This document shows positions 53,868 through 63,226 of a stretch of DNA of 64,000 nucleotides, one piece after another. Position numbers and translations under genes: made by a program. Location of the stretch: contig DFMO01000008.1 in NCBI GenBank assembly GCA_002375695.1, forward strand, positions 62,001 to 126,000. The letters run 5' to 3'. The number at the start of each line of letters is the position of its first letter. The first letter of the stretch is position 1. The stretch is from Flavobacteriaceae bacterium UBA3591 (lineage in GTDB: Bacteria > Bacteroidota > Bacteroidia > Flavobacteriales > Flavobacteriaceae). The notes beneath the pieces are model-generated. The model was not told the DNA's origin. It was given only the letters and a program-made list of their open reading frames with translations, and made no database searches.

Positions 53868-55997
53868 TTAAGAAATATAATTCCAAATATTTCGGTATTT
53901 AACTAATTGAGCATATGTGTTTTTTATAGCGAAATTTTCTTTTGTTGAAAGGTTTGGGTCGACTTTTAATACTTTAATCGCATAACTACGGGCAGCTTTT
54001 AAAATTTCAGAATCTTTAACAATATCGGCTATTCGCAAGTTTAACACTCCGCTTTGCTGGGTACCCATAATATCTCCTGGTCCTCTAAGTTTTAAGTCTA
54101 CTTCGGAAATTTCAAACCCATCGTTTGTTCGAACCATAGTTTCTAAACGAGTTTTGGCATCGGCCGAAAGTTTGTGGCTCGTCATTAAAATACAATAGCT
54201 TTGCTCGGCGCCTCGACCCACCCTGCCGCGCAATTGATGTAGTTGCGAAAGTCCAAACCGCTCGGCGCTTTCAATAATCATAACGCTGGCATTTGGTACG
54301 TTTACGCCAACTTCAATCACGGTTGTGGCAACCATAATTTGTGTTTCGCCCTTTACAAATCGATTCATTTCAAAATCTTTATCGGCTGGTTTCATTTGTC
54401 CGTGTACAATTGAAACTTGAAATTCGGGTTGTGGAAATTCGCGAACAATACTTTCGTACCCGTCCATTAAATCTTTGTAATCCATACTTTCACTCTCTTG
54501 AATTAATGGATAAACAATATAAATTTGCCGGCCTTTTAAAATTTCATCTTTTATAAAGCGGAAAACTTTTAACCTATTGGCATCAAACCGATGTACGGTT
54601 TTAATATCTTTTCTGCCTGGAGGTAGCTCGTCTATAACACTTATGTCTAAATCGCCATAAATGCTCATAGCCAAGGTACGCGGAATTGGCGTCGCTGTCA
54701 TTACCAAAATATGTGGCGGAATTGTACTATTACCCGCTGCCGAAGGACCGCCTTTGTGCCAAAGTTTACTGCGTTGTTCTACCCCAAAACGGTGTTGCTC
54801 GTCTACAATGGCAAGGCCTAAATTTTTAAATTTAACTTTGTCTTCAAGCAATGCATGAGTGCCAATTAAAATGTTTAAATCGCCATTTTGGAGCTTTTCG
54901 TGAATTTCTTTTCGTTTTGAAGTTTTTGTTGAACCTGTTAGCAGTTCAATACTGGTATTCAAATTTTTACACAGCGCTAATAAACCGTTGTAGTGCTGTA
55001 CTGCCAAAATTTCAGTTGGCGCCATTAAGCAAGCCTGAAAACCGTTGTCAACCGCTATTAGCATTGACATGAGCGCGACAATAGTTTTGCCCGACCCCAC
55101 ATCGCCTTGCAGCAAGCGATTCATTTGGGCTTTACTGCCTAAGTCACGGCGTATTTCCTTAATAACTCGTTTTTGGGCATTTGTTAATTCAAAGGGCAAA
55201 TGGTGTTTGTAAAAGTTGTTAAAATTGTCGCCTATTTTTTCGAAGGTAAAGCCTTTTATTTTGCTTTTTTGCAATAGGTTCTTCCGAATTAATTGAAGTT
55301 GAATATAAAACAACTCTTCAAATTTTAATCGAAATTGTGCCCGTGCTAAATGCATCTGACTTTTGGGAAAATGTATGTTAAAAAGCGCTTCTGCTTTCGA
55401 AATTAATTTAAGAGATTCTAAAATTGAAGGCGATAAAGTTTCGGAAAAATTGTTTTTACTTTCCACAAACAACTGTTGCATTAAGCCATTTATTACCCTA
55501 TTTGTAATTCCGCTATTGTTTAGTTTTTCGGTCGAAGGATAAACGGGTTGCATAGCCGAACGGATGCTTTTTTCGTGTGCCTCGAGTAATTCCATTTCGG
55601 GGTGGGGCATAGAGAAATTACCGTTATAAAAATTTGTTTTCCCAAAAATTACATAGGGTACATTGAGTTTTAAATTTTCACGAACCCATTTTTGTCCCCT
55701 AAACCAAACTAATTCCATACTTCCTGTATCGTCCACAAATTTGGCAACAAGTCTTTTTCCGCGTTTTTGTTCCACAGTTTTTATGTGGGTGAGCTTCCCA
55801 ATAATCTGCACTTCGGCATTGGTGCGTTGCAATTGTCCAATTTTATAATATTGTGTTCGGTCTAAATATCGATTGGGGAAAAGATTTAATAAATCTTGAA
55901 AAGTATGAATGCCTAATTCCTTCTTTAATAGATTCGCTCTATTGGGTCCTACGCCTTTCAAGTAATCTATTGGAGTTTGTAAAAAATTAGGTTTCAT
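53868..55997 (-). CDS. recG: ATP-dependent DNA helicase RecG
   Basis: This is a 709-residue branch-migration helicase. Seen: N-terminal wedge/OB domain (KGVGPNRANLLKKELGI, LVWFRGQKWV), Walker A LLQGDVGSGKT, helicase motif II DEQHRFG, motif III MTATPIPRTLA, motif V TTVIEVGVNVPNA and motif VI QLRGRVGRG, followed by the RecG C-terminal segment. Length matches the family (about 700). Known: RecG regresses stalled forks and processes Holliday junctions. It is divergent from the PNGase F-like gene. Confidence 0.96.
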   Translation of the reverse strand: MKPNFLQTPIDYLKGVGPNRANLLKKELGIHTFQDLLNLFPNRYLDRTQYYKIGQLQRTNAEVQIIGKLTHIKTVEQKRGKRLVAKFVDDTGSMELVWFRGQKWVRENLKLNVPYVIFGKTNFYNGNFSMPHPEMELLEAHEKSIRSAMQPVYPSTEKLNNSGITNRVINGLMQQLFVESKNNFSETLSPSILESLKLISKAEALFNIHFPKSQMHLARAQFRLKFEELFYIQLQLIRKNLLQKSKIKGFTFEKIGDNFNNFYKHHLPFELTNAQKRVIKEIRRDLGSKAQMNRLLQGDVGSGKTIVALMSMLIAVDNGFQACLMAPTEILAVQHYNGLLALCKNLNTSIELLTGSTKTSKRKEIHEKLQNGDLNILIGTHALLEDKVKFKNLGLAIVDEQHRFGVEQRSKLWHKGGPSAAGNSTIPPHILVMTATPIPRTLAMSIYGDLDISVIDELPPGRKDIKTVHRFDANRLKVFRFIKDEILKGRQIYIVYPLIQESESMDYKDLMDGYESIVREFPQPEFQVSIVHGQMKPADKDFEMNRFVKGETQIMVATTVIEVGVNVPNASVMIIESAERFGLSQLHQLRGRVGRGAEQSYCILMTSHKLSADAKTRLETMVRTNDGFEISEVDLKLRGPGDIMGTQQSGVLNLRIADIVKDSEILKAARSYAIKVLKVDPNLSTKENFAIKNTYAQLVKYRNIWNYIS

Positions 55998-56188
55998 AAA
56001 AATAGCCTGTTATTTTTCAGGATAAAAATTTTGCACAAAGATGATAACGAATGTAGTATAAAAGATATATTTGTTAAAATTTTAGCAAATTTAAACAAAC
56101 CAATTTATGAAATGTCCACGATTAGTATAAACTATTCGGGGTAGTTTTTTGGACAGAAAACGCCTCATTAACCTAACCATTTTTAAAA

Positions 56189-57769
56189 ATGAAAAAATCC
56201 TACATTTTATTTGTTTTATCCCTCTTGCTCCAAGTTTCGGTGTTTGCCGCAAATATAGCTACGCCCGAACTTTCTACGAGATTAACAGAAGATTATCCCT
56301 TAGAAATGCCGGTTTTAAAACCGTATCCTATCTACTTGAATGCGTCTGTCGAAGCTCCAGATAGCATTGCCGAAGTGATTGTAAATATTAACGGTACAGA
56401 TTACCCAGCGGTAGCCGAAACAGATTTTTATTACTATTTGTGGACCCCATCAAATTACGGTGCGCACACCATTGTAATTACTGCCAAAACTACTAACGGC
56501 GACGAAACAACTCTTACAAGAAATATTACGGTAACTGAAACAGCTACCACGCAAGTTGTTCGAAGCTTAGAAGATGTAGTAATTGAATTTACCGGTCAAA
56601 ATGATCGCTGGTATTACGGTACGCATACTTTTCCACAGTTTGTAGGGGCGTATAACGATATGACGGCGTATCTTGAAGTTGAATGTCCAAATATTTCTGG
56701 CGGCTGTGACGACTGGGATCGCTGGGCATTTATCGATGTAAAAGCACCAGACGGTAACTGGATTCAACTTATTAGATATATCACGCCTTTTGGGGTTGCT
56801 TGTAACCATCAATTGGACATTACAGATTATATGTCATTGCTTCAAGGTGAAGTAGAAATACGCGTGTTTATAGACACTTGGGGAACCGGTGGTTGGCAAC
56901 TTACACTCGATACTGAATATACGGCTGGTGCACCAGAATACGCATATAGTAGCGTAGTAGAAGTTTGGGATGATGGTTACAATTTTGGGGATCCTGCAAA
57001 TTTGCAACCCGTAGAAACTTATAGTGTAAATATTCCTTCGCAAGTAGAATCTTCTCATTTACGAGTGTCAAATACTGGGCACGGATGGGGTGCAAATAAT
57101 ACCGCAAACGCAGCCGAGTTCTTTAACGCGTATCACTATTTCGACATTGATGGTGTTGAAACTTTTGAGCAACATTTGTTTAATGCATGTAACCCGAACC
57201 CAGATAATTGTACAGGCCAACGTGGTACTTGGCAGTACAATCGCGCAGGCTGGTGTCCTGGTGCAATTTCGCCACCACATATTTACGATTTTACAGAGTA
57301 CATTGGTTCAACTTTTAATTTAGACTATCGCTTTCACCCGTCGTATCAAGATTTTTGCCACCCAAATAACCCCGATTGTGTTTCGGGCCAAACGTGCCCC
57401 GATTGTAACGATGGTTATAACCCAATTTACTACGTAGATACCCATATTATTAATCGTAGTAATAACCCAATGGTTTACGGCAACATCTTGGGCGTTTCAA
57501 GTATTGATAATACTGAAAGGTATGATATTTCGGTATTTCCGAATCCGTCAAACGGACAATTCTATTTACAGGTAGCTTACCCAGAAAGTGTATCGCGACT
57601 TACTATTAACACAGTTGCAGGTCAATCGGTAAAAGCATACTACTTTCAATCGGTTGAAGAATTAAATAATTACTCTTTTGATGTTTCAAACTTATCAAAT
57701 GGAGTATATTTTATAAACCTCGAAAACGCCTATGGTACTGGGGTAAAAAGAATAGTTATAGATAAATAA
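56189..57769 (+). CDS. Secreted PNGase F-like peptide-N-glycosidase with T9SS sorting domain
   Basis: This is a 526-residue exported protein. Seen: signal peptide (1-21); an extra beta domain (about 25-120) ahead of the catalytic part; PNGase F N-domain (about 125-250) with GGCDDWDRWAFIDVK, LIRYITPFG, FIDTW; C-domain (about 255-425) with SNTGHGWG, NAAEFFN, NRAGWCPGA; and a T9SS tail (FPNPSNGQ to KRIVIDK). Aligned from memory with Elizabethkingia PNGase F, Asp177 matches catalytic Asp60 and Glu310 matches Glu206, but Glu118 is replaced by Asp229. Known: PNGase F cleaves N-glycans from asparagine of glycoproteins. Inference: an extracellular deglycosylase, possibly with altered activity. A terminator follows. 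Confidence 0.88.
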   Translation: MKKSYILFVLSLLLQVSVFAANIATPELSTRLTEDYPLEMPVLKPYPIYLNASVEAPDSIAEVIVNINGTDYPAVAETDFYYYLWTPSNYGAHTIVITAKTTNGDETTLTRNITVTETATTQVVRSLEDVVIEFTGQNDRWYYGTHTFPQFVGAYNDMTAYLEVECPNISGGCDDWDRWAFIDVKAPDGNWIQLIRYITPFGVACNHQLDITDYMSLLQGEVEIRVFIDTWGTGGWQLTLDTEYTAGAPEYAYSSVVEVWDDGYNFGDPANLQPVETYSVNIPSQVESSHLRVSNTGHGWGANNTANAAEFFNAYHYFDIDGVETFEQHLFNACNPNPDNCTGQRGTWQYNRAGWCPGAISPPHIYDFTEYIGSTFNLDYRFHPSYQDFCHPNNPDCVSGQTCPDCNDGYNPIYYVDTHIINRSNNPMVYGNILGVSSIDNTERYDISVFPNPSNGQFYLQVAYPESVSRLTINTVAGQSVKAYYFQSVEELNNYSFDVSNLSNGVYFINLENAYGTGVKRIVIDK

Positions 57770-57782
57770 CAATCAGCATTTT

Positions 57783-57822
57783 AAAAAGGTTATTTTTGAG
57801 TTTTTGAAAATAACCTTTTTTT
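57783..57822 (+). terminator. Terminator after the PNGase F-like gene
   Basis: AAAAAGGTTATTTT (57783-57796) and AAAATAACCTTTTT (57807-57820) form a 14-bp perfect stem with a 10-nt loop ending in a T run. It stops 13 nt before the earliest possible start of the M1 gene. Confidence 0.8.
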
Positions 57823-57834
57823 ATACCTTATTTT

Positions 57835-59931
57835 TTGAAATTGAAAAATTTAAAATTGCATCAACTATTTTCTGCGCTACTTTTTATATTGTGTTTTTCG
57901 GTTTTAAACACTTCTAACCTACACGCACAACAAACTCATTTAGTAGATTTTTTAAAAATTGAAGCAAGTCTTAACCCGAATTCTAAAGCTAAAACTATTA
58001 AGGGGCGGTTCGTAGCAACCTTTAAAGTTTTAAAAAATACAGATTCCATTTTTATGGATGCGGCTAATATTAAAATTACTGATGTACTTACAAAAGACTT
58101 CAAAATAACTTCAGCAGAAAAAAAAGTGTGGTTTTTAGGTAATTTTAATGCAGGAGAAATTTATACAGCCCAATTTTATTACGAAATGCAACCCAAACAG
58201 GCGCTGTATTTTTTTGACGATGAAATTTGGACACAGGGACAAGGCAAATACACCTCGCATTGGTTGCCAAGCCTCGACGATGTAAATGATAAAATTGAAT
58301 TTGATTTACAATTTGTCGCACCAAAAAATAAAACAGTGATTTCAAATGGCGTTTTAACAGATTTTACCCAATTACACCAAGAGAATGTTTGGCGATTTAA
58401 TATGGAAAAGCCAATGTCTAGTTATTTGGCAGCTTTTGCCATTGGCGACTACGCTGCAAAAATACTCTCGTCCAACTCAGGAGTGCCAATTAAATTATAT
58501 TACAAGCCAAAAGACTCACTTAAGGTTGAAACTACTTATCGTTACAGCAAACAAATTTTCGATTTTTTAGAAACTGAAATAGGAGTTTCATATCCATGGC
58601 AAAACTACAAACAAGTTCCGGTGCGCGATTTTTTATACGCCGGGATGGAAAACACTACTGCAACCATTTTTTCTGAAGCATTTTTGGTAGATTCAATAGG
58701 TTTTTACGATCGAAATTATATTAATGTCAACGCTCATGAGTTGGCACACCAGTGGTTCGGGAATTTAGTAACTGCCAAATCTAGCGAGCATCATTGGTTG
58801 CAAGAAGGTTTTGCAACTTACTATGCTTTGCTGGCAGAAAAAGATGTCTTTGGCAGTGATTATTATTACTGGCAGTTATTACAAAGTGCCGAGCAGCTAA
58901 AAGCAAGGAGCGACGAGGGGAAAGGAGAATCGCTTTTAAATGCCAAGGCTAGTTCGCTTACATTTTATCAAAAAGGGGCGTGGGCATTGCATATTTTACG
59001 CGAAAAAGTGGGCGATAAGCCCTTTAAAATAGCCGTTAAAAATTATCTCGAAAAGTACCAATTTAAAACTGTAACTACCGAAGATTTTTTAAACGAAGTA
59101 AAAAAAGTATCGACCGTAACTATTTCTGATTTTAAACAAAATTGGCTGCAACAATCAGCTTTTCAAAGTGAGGATGCCTACCAGTCATTATTAAAATCGG
59201 AATTTATAAAAAAGTATTTTGAAATTGCGGCACTTCGAGCAACGCCTATTTCAGTTAAAAAACAACAATTAAAAACTGCGCTAACTTTCCCGAATGATTT
59301 TATTGGTCAGGAAGCTATTTTTCAACTAATTGACGAGCCGTTTTCTGAAACGATCCCACTTTATAAAGTTGCTTTTGCAAGTAATAATTTATATGTAAGA
59401 CAGGCAATAGCTCTTAGTATGCAGACTATTCCTATAGAACTTTACAACGAATTTGAAAGCTTATTAAACGACGCTTCGTATGTAACACTTGAAGCTGCAT
59501 TATATCAATTATGGTCCCAATTTCCTCAAAAAAGAGCAGAATTTCTGGAACGAACAAAAGGAATTGAAGGCTTTCAAAATAAAAATATTAGACAACTTTG
59601 GCTTGCTTTAGCAATAATTACAGAAGGTTATAACATTTCAGAAAAAAAAGCCTATTTAGCTGAATTAAGAGCATATACATCGAGAAATTACAGTTTTGAA
59701 ATTCGTGAAAAAGCTTTTAACTATTTAAGCGAATTACAGCTTTGGAATGCTGAAACCTTGCAAAACTTAGCAGAAGCAACTACGCATCCTGCGTGGCGAT
59801 TTTCAAAATATTCAAAAACGCTTTTAAAAAATTTGGTTCAGGAAAAAAAGTATCGTTCGGCCTTAGAACAAATTACCGCTCAACTATCGAGCAAAGCTTT
59901 AAAAAATTTAAATTCATTACTAAAACAATGA
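57835..59931 (+). CDS. Secreted M1 family aminopeptidase
   Basis: This is a metallopeptidase of up to 698 residues. Seen: signal peptide (about 10-32, FSALLFILCFSVL...LHAQ); an N-terminal saddle domain; exopeptidase motif AGMENTTATIF; zinc site HELAH at 301-305 with third ligand Glu324 in WLQEGFATYYAL; and a C-terminal helical domain. There is no ATG near the start: the frame can begin at TTG 57835, TTG 57841 or TTG 57856, and the next Met is about residue 74, after the signal peptide. The start is therefore non-ATG and uncertain. Known: M1 enzymes remove N-terminal residues from peptides, here probably in the periplasm. The stop overlaps the patatin start (ATGA). Confidence 0.9.
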   Translation: MKLKNLKLHQLFSALLFILCFSVLNTSNLHAQQTHLVDFLKIEASLNPNSKAKTIKGRFVATFKVLKNTDSIFMDAANIKITDVLTKDFKITSAEKKVWFLGNFNAGEIYTAQFYYEMQPKQALYFFDDEIWTQGQGKYTSHWLPSLDDVNDKIEFDLQFVAPKNKTVISNGVLTDFTQLHQENVWRFNMEKPMSSYLAAFAIGDYAAKILSSNSGVPIKLYYKPKDSLKVETTYRYSKQIFDFLETEIGVSYPWQNYKQVPVRDFLYAGMENTTATIFSEAFLVDSIGFYDRNYINVNAHELAHQWFGNLVTAKSSEHHWLQEGFATYYALLAEKDVFGSDYYYWQLLQSAEQLKARSDEGKGESLLNAKASSLTFYQKGAWALHILREKVGDKPFKIAVKNYLEKYQFKTVTTEDFLNEVKKVSTVTISDFKQNWLQQSAFQSEDAYQSLLKSEFIKKYFEIAALRATPISVKKQQLKTALTFPNDFIGQEAIFQLIDEPFSETIPLYKVAFASNNLYVRQAIALSMQTIPIELYNEFESLLNDASYVTLEAALYQLWSQFPQKRAEFLERTKGIEGFQNKNIRQLWLALAIITEGYNISEKKAYLAELRAYTSRNYSFEIREKAFNYLSELQLWNAETLQNLAEATTHPAWRFSKYSKTLLKNLVQEKKYRSALEQITAQLSSKALKNLNSLLKQ

Positions 59932-60842
59932 GGGCACTGGTTATTTCTGGCGGTGGCAGCAAAGGAGCATTTGCAGGCGGCGTGGCTCAATTTTTAATCG
60001 AGCAGGTGGCGCATGAGTACGATATATTTGTAGGAACTTCAACCGGAAGTTTGCTTATTTCACATTTGGCACTCAACAAAGTTGAAAAAATTAAGGAGGT
60101 GTATACTTCTGTAAATCAAAAAAGCATTTTTAACAGTTGTCCCTTTTTAATTAAGAAAGATAAATTTGGCGGCAAACAAATAGCAATAGACCATTTTACC
60201 GTATTTCGGAACTTTTTAAAGGGTAAAAAAACCTTTGGTGAAAGCTATAATTTGCGCAAATTAATTGGCAAAACAATAACGGTAGAAGAATTTGAAAAGC
60301 TAAAGAGTACTAATAAAGAAGTAGTTGTTACCGTGTCTAACCTTTCGTTAAACCAAGTTGAATACAAGTCTATTCGCGATTTTGATTACGAAGATTTTTT
60401 AGATTGGATTTGGATTTCTTCAAATTATACACCGTTTATGAGTCTTGTAAAAAAGGATGGTTGCGAATATGCCGACGGCGGATTTGGGAGTATGGTCCCC
60501 ATTGAAGAGGCGATTAATAGAGGTGCAACGGCAATAGATGTTATTGTTTTAGAAACTGAAATAGCTTACTATAATAGACTGCCATCTAAAAACGTGTTTT
60601 CGTTGCTTACCAATATTCACAATTATATGGCAGACCGTATTGAAAAGCAAAATATTAGGATAGGAAAATTTGCTGCATCCAACAAAAACGTGATTATTAA
60701 TTTGTACTACACGCCCACGGTGTTAACAACAAATTCGCTTATTTTTGATAAAAAAATGATGACCAAATGGTGGGAGTTAGGTTATCAATATGCCGATCAA
60801 AAAAATAGCGAACTTAATGAAATACGTACTCAAGACGACTAA
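59928..60842 (+). CDS. Patatin-like phospholipase
   Basis: This is a 304-residue serine lipase. Seen: oxyanion-hole loop GGGSKG at 8-13, nucleophile Ser38 in GTSTGS (GxSxG) and catalytic Asp183 in YADGGFG, i.e. a complete Ser-Asp dyad. Known: bacterial patatins hydrolyse phospholipids or other acyl esters; substrate is not deducible. No signal peptide is visible, so it is probably cytoplasmic or membrane-peripheral. The frame is open 135 nt further upstream, within the M1 gene, but MRALVISGGGSKG is the family start, so ATG 59928 is chosen. It overlaps the M1 stop by 4 nt (ATGA), a sign of translational coupling. Confidence 0.92.
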   Translation: MRALVISGGGSKGAFAGGVAQFLIEQVAHEYDIFVGTSTGSLLISHLALNKVEKIKEVYTSVNQKSIFNSCPFLIKKDKFGGKQIAIDHFTVFRNFLKGKKTFGESYNLRKLIGKTITVEEFEKLKSTNKEVVVTVSNLSLNQVEYKSIRDFDYEDFLDWIWISSNYTPFMSLVKKDGCEYADGGFGSMVPIEEAINRGATAIDVIVLETEIAYYNRLPSKNVFSLLTNIHNYMADRIEKQNIRIGKFAASNKNVIINLYYTPTVLTTNSLIFDKKMMTKWWELGYQYADQKNSELNEIRTQDD

Positions 60843-60850
60843 CTATTAGT

Positions 60851-61375
60851 CTAAAAAAGTTCGCTAACTTCTTTTTTTACAAAACCAATTGCTTTTTGCG
60901 ATGGCGTTGTTTCGTCCATAAAATGTTGTAATAACCACTCTCTAACTTTGTCAGCATCGCCGTTCTTTTCGTGCATAGTTGCTTGCCGTATAATGTGAAT
61001 CGTGGCATTTTTAGCTGCATTTACAAGATTCCAGCACTCGGGCGATACATAAACTTGTTGCGTTAAATTATGATCGAATTCTTGTTCGATATTGTTAACC
61101 AATAAACTTTCATATTCCTCTTTTGCATCGGAAAATGGTTTTACGCGAACCAATAATTTATTTGGATCTATTCGTTCCAAAAATAAAGTTAAGCGTTCGT
61201 AGGCTTGTAGTCTAAGCGGTAAAATTTGCTTTTGTGCTTCTTTTTGAACCAGGTACCGTCTGCGGCCTTCTTCATTAGCTGTGTGACCTTTAAAAAAATA
61301 ATATGCTACTATACCTACAACAATTGCGGGTAGTAAATAGGCTACATAATTAATTACTTGTGTTGCTTCTTCCAT
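60851..61375 (-). CDS. Membrane-anchored protein of unknown function (DUF7935-like)
   Basis: This is a 174-residue protein. Seen: one N-terminal transmembrane segment (about 9-28, VAYLLPAIVVGIVAYYFF) and a helical cytoplasmic domain with LQKEAQKQILPLRLQAYERLTLFLERIDP-type helices, EEYESLLVNNIEQEFDHNLTQQVYVS and a C-terminal SQKAIGFVKKEVSELF. I recall it as a conserved family in Bacteroidota without function (DUF7935 as far as I can tell). The QAYERLTLFLERI segment looks like a coiled coil. It is 69 nt downstream of the glutamate-synthase-like gene and convergent with the patatin gene, with 8 bases between stops. Confidence 0.6.
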   Translation of the reverse strand: MEEATQVINYVAYLLPAIVVGIVAYYFFKGHTANEEGRRRYLVQKEAQKQILPLRLQAYERLTLFLERIDPNKLLVRVKPFSDAKEEYESLLVNNIEQEFDHNLTQQVYVSPECWNLVNAAKNATIHIIRQATMHEKNGDADKVREWLLQHFMDETTPSQKAIGFVKKEVSELF

Positions 61376-61444
61376 TGTGTGTTTTAAATTGGAAACAAAC
61401 TTAAAATGTTTTTAGGAGTTCGGCAATAGATTGTTAATCTAAAA

Positions 61445-63061
61445 TTAATACCTAACCTTATTCTCTTTCTTCATGGCTTTAACTTCTTTTTTGGCTTCTT
61501 TTTCATGGAAGTTTCCTCCTAAATACTCACATTTAGATAAGGCCTGCATGCTTTCAAATTCAACTGGGCATTTGTGATACATAAACGATTGCGACAGTGT
61601 TTTAATAAGGTTTTTGTCGCCAACGGTTAAATCTACATCGTCCATTGTAAATTGGCACGGATGTTCGTATCCACAGGCGTGTGTCATTTCTAATAATTCT
61701 TTACTAAAATTCTTAAAATAAAAGTGCGTTCTTACCGATTTATCTTCAATATTAATACCGCGCTCTAACCATTTATTTTGAGTAGCTACACCACTGGGGC
61801 ACTTATTTGTGTGGCACTGCTGTGCTTGTATACAACCAATACTCATCATTGCTTCGCGTGCAACGTTTATCAAATCGGCACCCATAGAAAAAGCCATGGC
61901 TGCTTTGGCAGGAAAGCCTAATTTGCCACTGCCAATAAAAACAATACGATTACATAAATCATGCTTTTTAAATATTCTATAAACTTCGGCAAAACCAAAT
62001 AACCACGGAAGCGAAACATGGTCTGCAAAACTTGGTGGCGCTGCACCTGTACCACCTTCACCACCATCTATGGTAATAAAGTCTGGTCCTTTGCCAGTTT
62101 CTTTCATCATTTTAGCTAACTGTTCCCATTCGTTTAAACGACCCACTGCCGATTTAATTCCAACGGGTAGGCCAGTGGCTTCGGCAATTTCTTCTACAAA
62201 ATCTATTAAGCCGCTAACGCCGTTAAATGCTGAGTGGTTGGGAGGCGACAAAACGTCTTTTCCTATGGGTACGTGTCTAATTTCGGCAATTTCTTCAGTA
62301 ATTTTTGAGCCAGGTAAAACGCCTCCTTTCCCAGGTTTTGCTCCTTGTGAAAGTTTTATTTCAATAGCGCGAACTTGCGGATTTTCATCTACAAGCTTTA
62401 CCATTTTTTCCAAAGAAAAATTGCCTTTATCATCGCGAACTCCAAAATATCCTGTTCCGAAGTGAAAAACCACATCGGCTCCCGTTTTATGATAGGGAGA
62501 TAACCCACCTTCGCCTGTATTGTGGTAAGCATACGCCATTGCGCAGCCTTTATTTAAAGACTCCACAGCACGTGCAGATAAGGACCCGAAACTCATAGCC
62601 GACACGTTTATAATTGAAGCTGGACGATACGGTCTACGTCTATTTCGGTAAGCGCCCATTACTTTTGCACAGGGTAAAAAATATGGGTTTTTATAATTTG
62701 GATTGTCCTTTTCAACCTTAAAAGGAAGCATAGAATTATTTATAAAAATATAATTAGGCTTATATATGTCGCGATCTGTACCAAACCCTTCGTAGTTATT
62801 TTGGTTTTTAGCCGATGCATAAATCCAACCTCTTTCAATTCGGTTAAAAGGAAGTTCCTCACGATTGTTGGCTACAATATACTGTCTTAACTCTGGCCCA
62901 ATACTTTCTAGCATATACCTAAAATGGCCCACAAGAGGGAAGTTATGGCTTATGGCATGCCGTTTATTAAAAAAAATGTCTCTTATTACTACGGCAACAA
63001 TTATAATAAGTAGCCAGCCCCACCACGGTATTTCAGATAGAAAAGATAAGATTGATTCCAT
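61445..63061 (-). CDS. FMN-binding glutamate synthase family protein (GltB-like), membrane-anchored
   Basis: This is a 538-residue protein. Seen: N-terminal transmembrane helix (about 14-30, WWGWLLIIIVAVVIRDI), then a glutamate-synthase FMN barrel with NVSAMSFGSLSARAVESLNKG, QGAKPGKGGVLPG, DGGEGGTGAAPPSFADHVSLP, and the [3Fe-4S] cysteine cluster GCIQAQQCHTNKCPSGVATQ. Known: the stand-alone family resembles the central domain of GltB but lacks the glutaminase domain, so ammonia-dependent or unrelated redox chemistry is possible and its physiological reaction is unsettled. Cluster cysteines and FMN motifs are intact. Confidence 0.9.
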   Translation of the reverse strand: MESILSFLSEIPWWGWLLIIIVAVVIRDIFFNKRHAISHNFPLVGHFRYMLESIGPELRQYIVANNREELPFNRIERGWIYASAKNQNNYEGFGTDRDIYKPNYIFINNSMLPFKVEKDNPNYKNPYFLPCAKVMGAYRNRRRPYRPASIINVSAMSFGSLSARAVESLNKGCAMAYAYHNTGEGGLSPYHKTGADVVFHFGTGYFGVRDDKGNFSLEKMVKLVDENPQVRAIEIKLSQGAKPGKGGVLPGSKITEEIAEIRHVPIGKDVLSPPNHSAFNGVSGLIDFVEEIAEATGLPVGIKSAVGRLNEWEQLAKMMKETGKGPDFITIDGGEGGTGAAPPSFADHVSLPWLFGFAEVYRIFKKHDLCNRIVFIGSGKLGFPAKAAMAFSMGADLINVAREAMMSIGCIQAQQCHTNKCPSGVATQNKWLERGINIEDKSVRTHFYFKNFSKELLEMTHACGYEHPCQFTMDDVDLTVGDKNLIKTLSQSFMYHKCPVEFESMQALSKCEYLGGNFHEKEAKKEVKAMKKENKVRY

Positions 63062-63226
63062 AGATTAATTTTTTATAAAGATATTTAAAATATAGCCTTT
63101 AATACAACAAGAACACACCAAAAAAACCCGATTCAATGAGACTCATTTTTGTTTATAAATTCTCTCCAATCTCTTTAAATATACGCCCGATAATAGTTAT
63201 TTTCACAACTTGAAGAAAATGAAGTT

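Noticed and set aside
60837..60851. Hairpin GACTAA-CTA-TTAGTC between the patatin and DUF7935-like genes as a terminator
   Set aside because: The stem is only 6 bp, AT-rich, and overlaps the stop codons of both genes without a proper T run on either strand.
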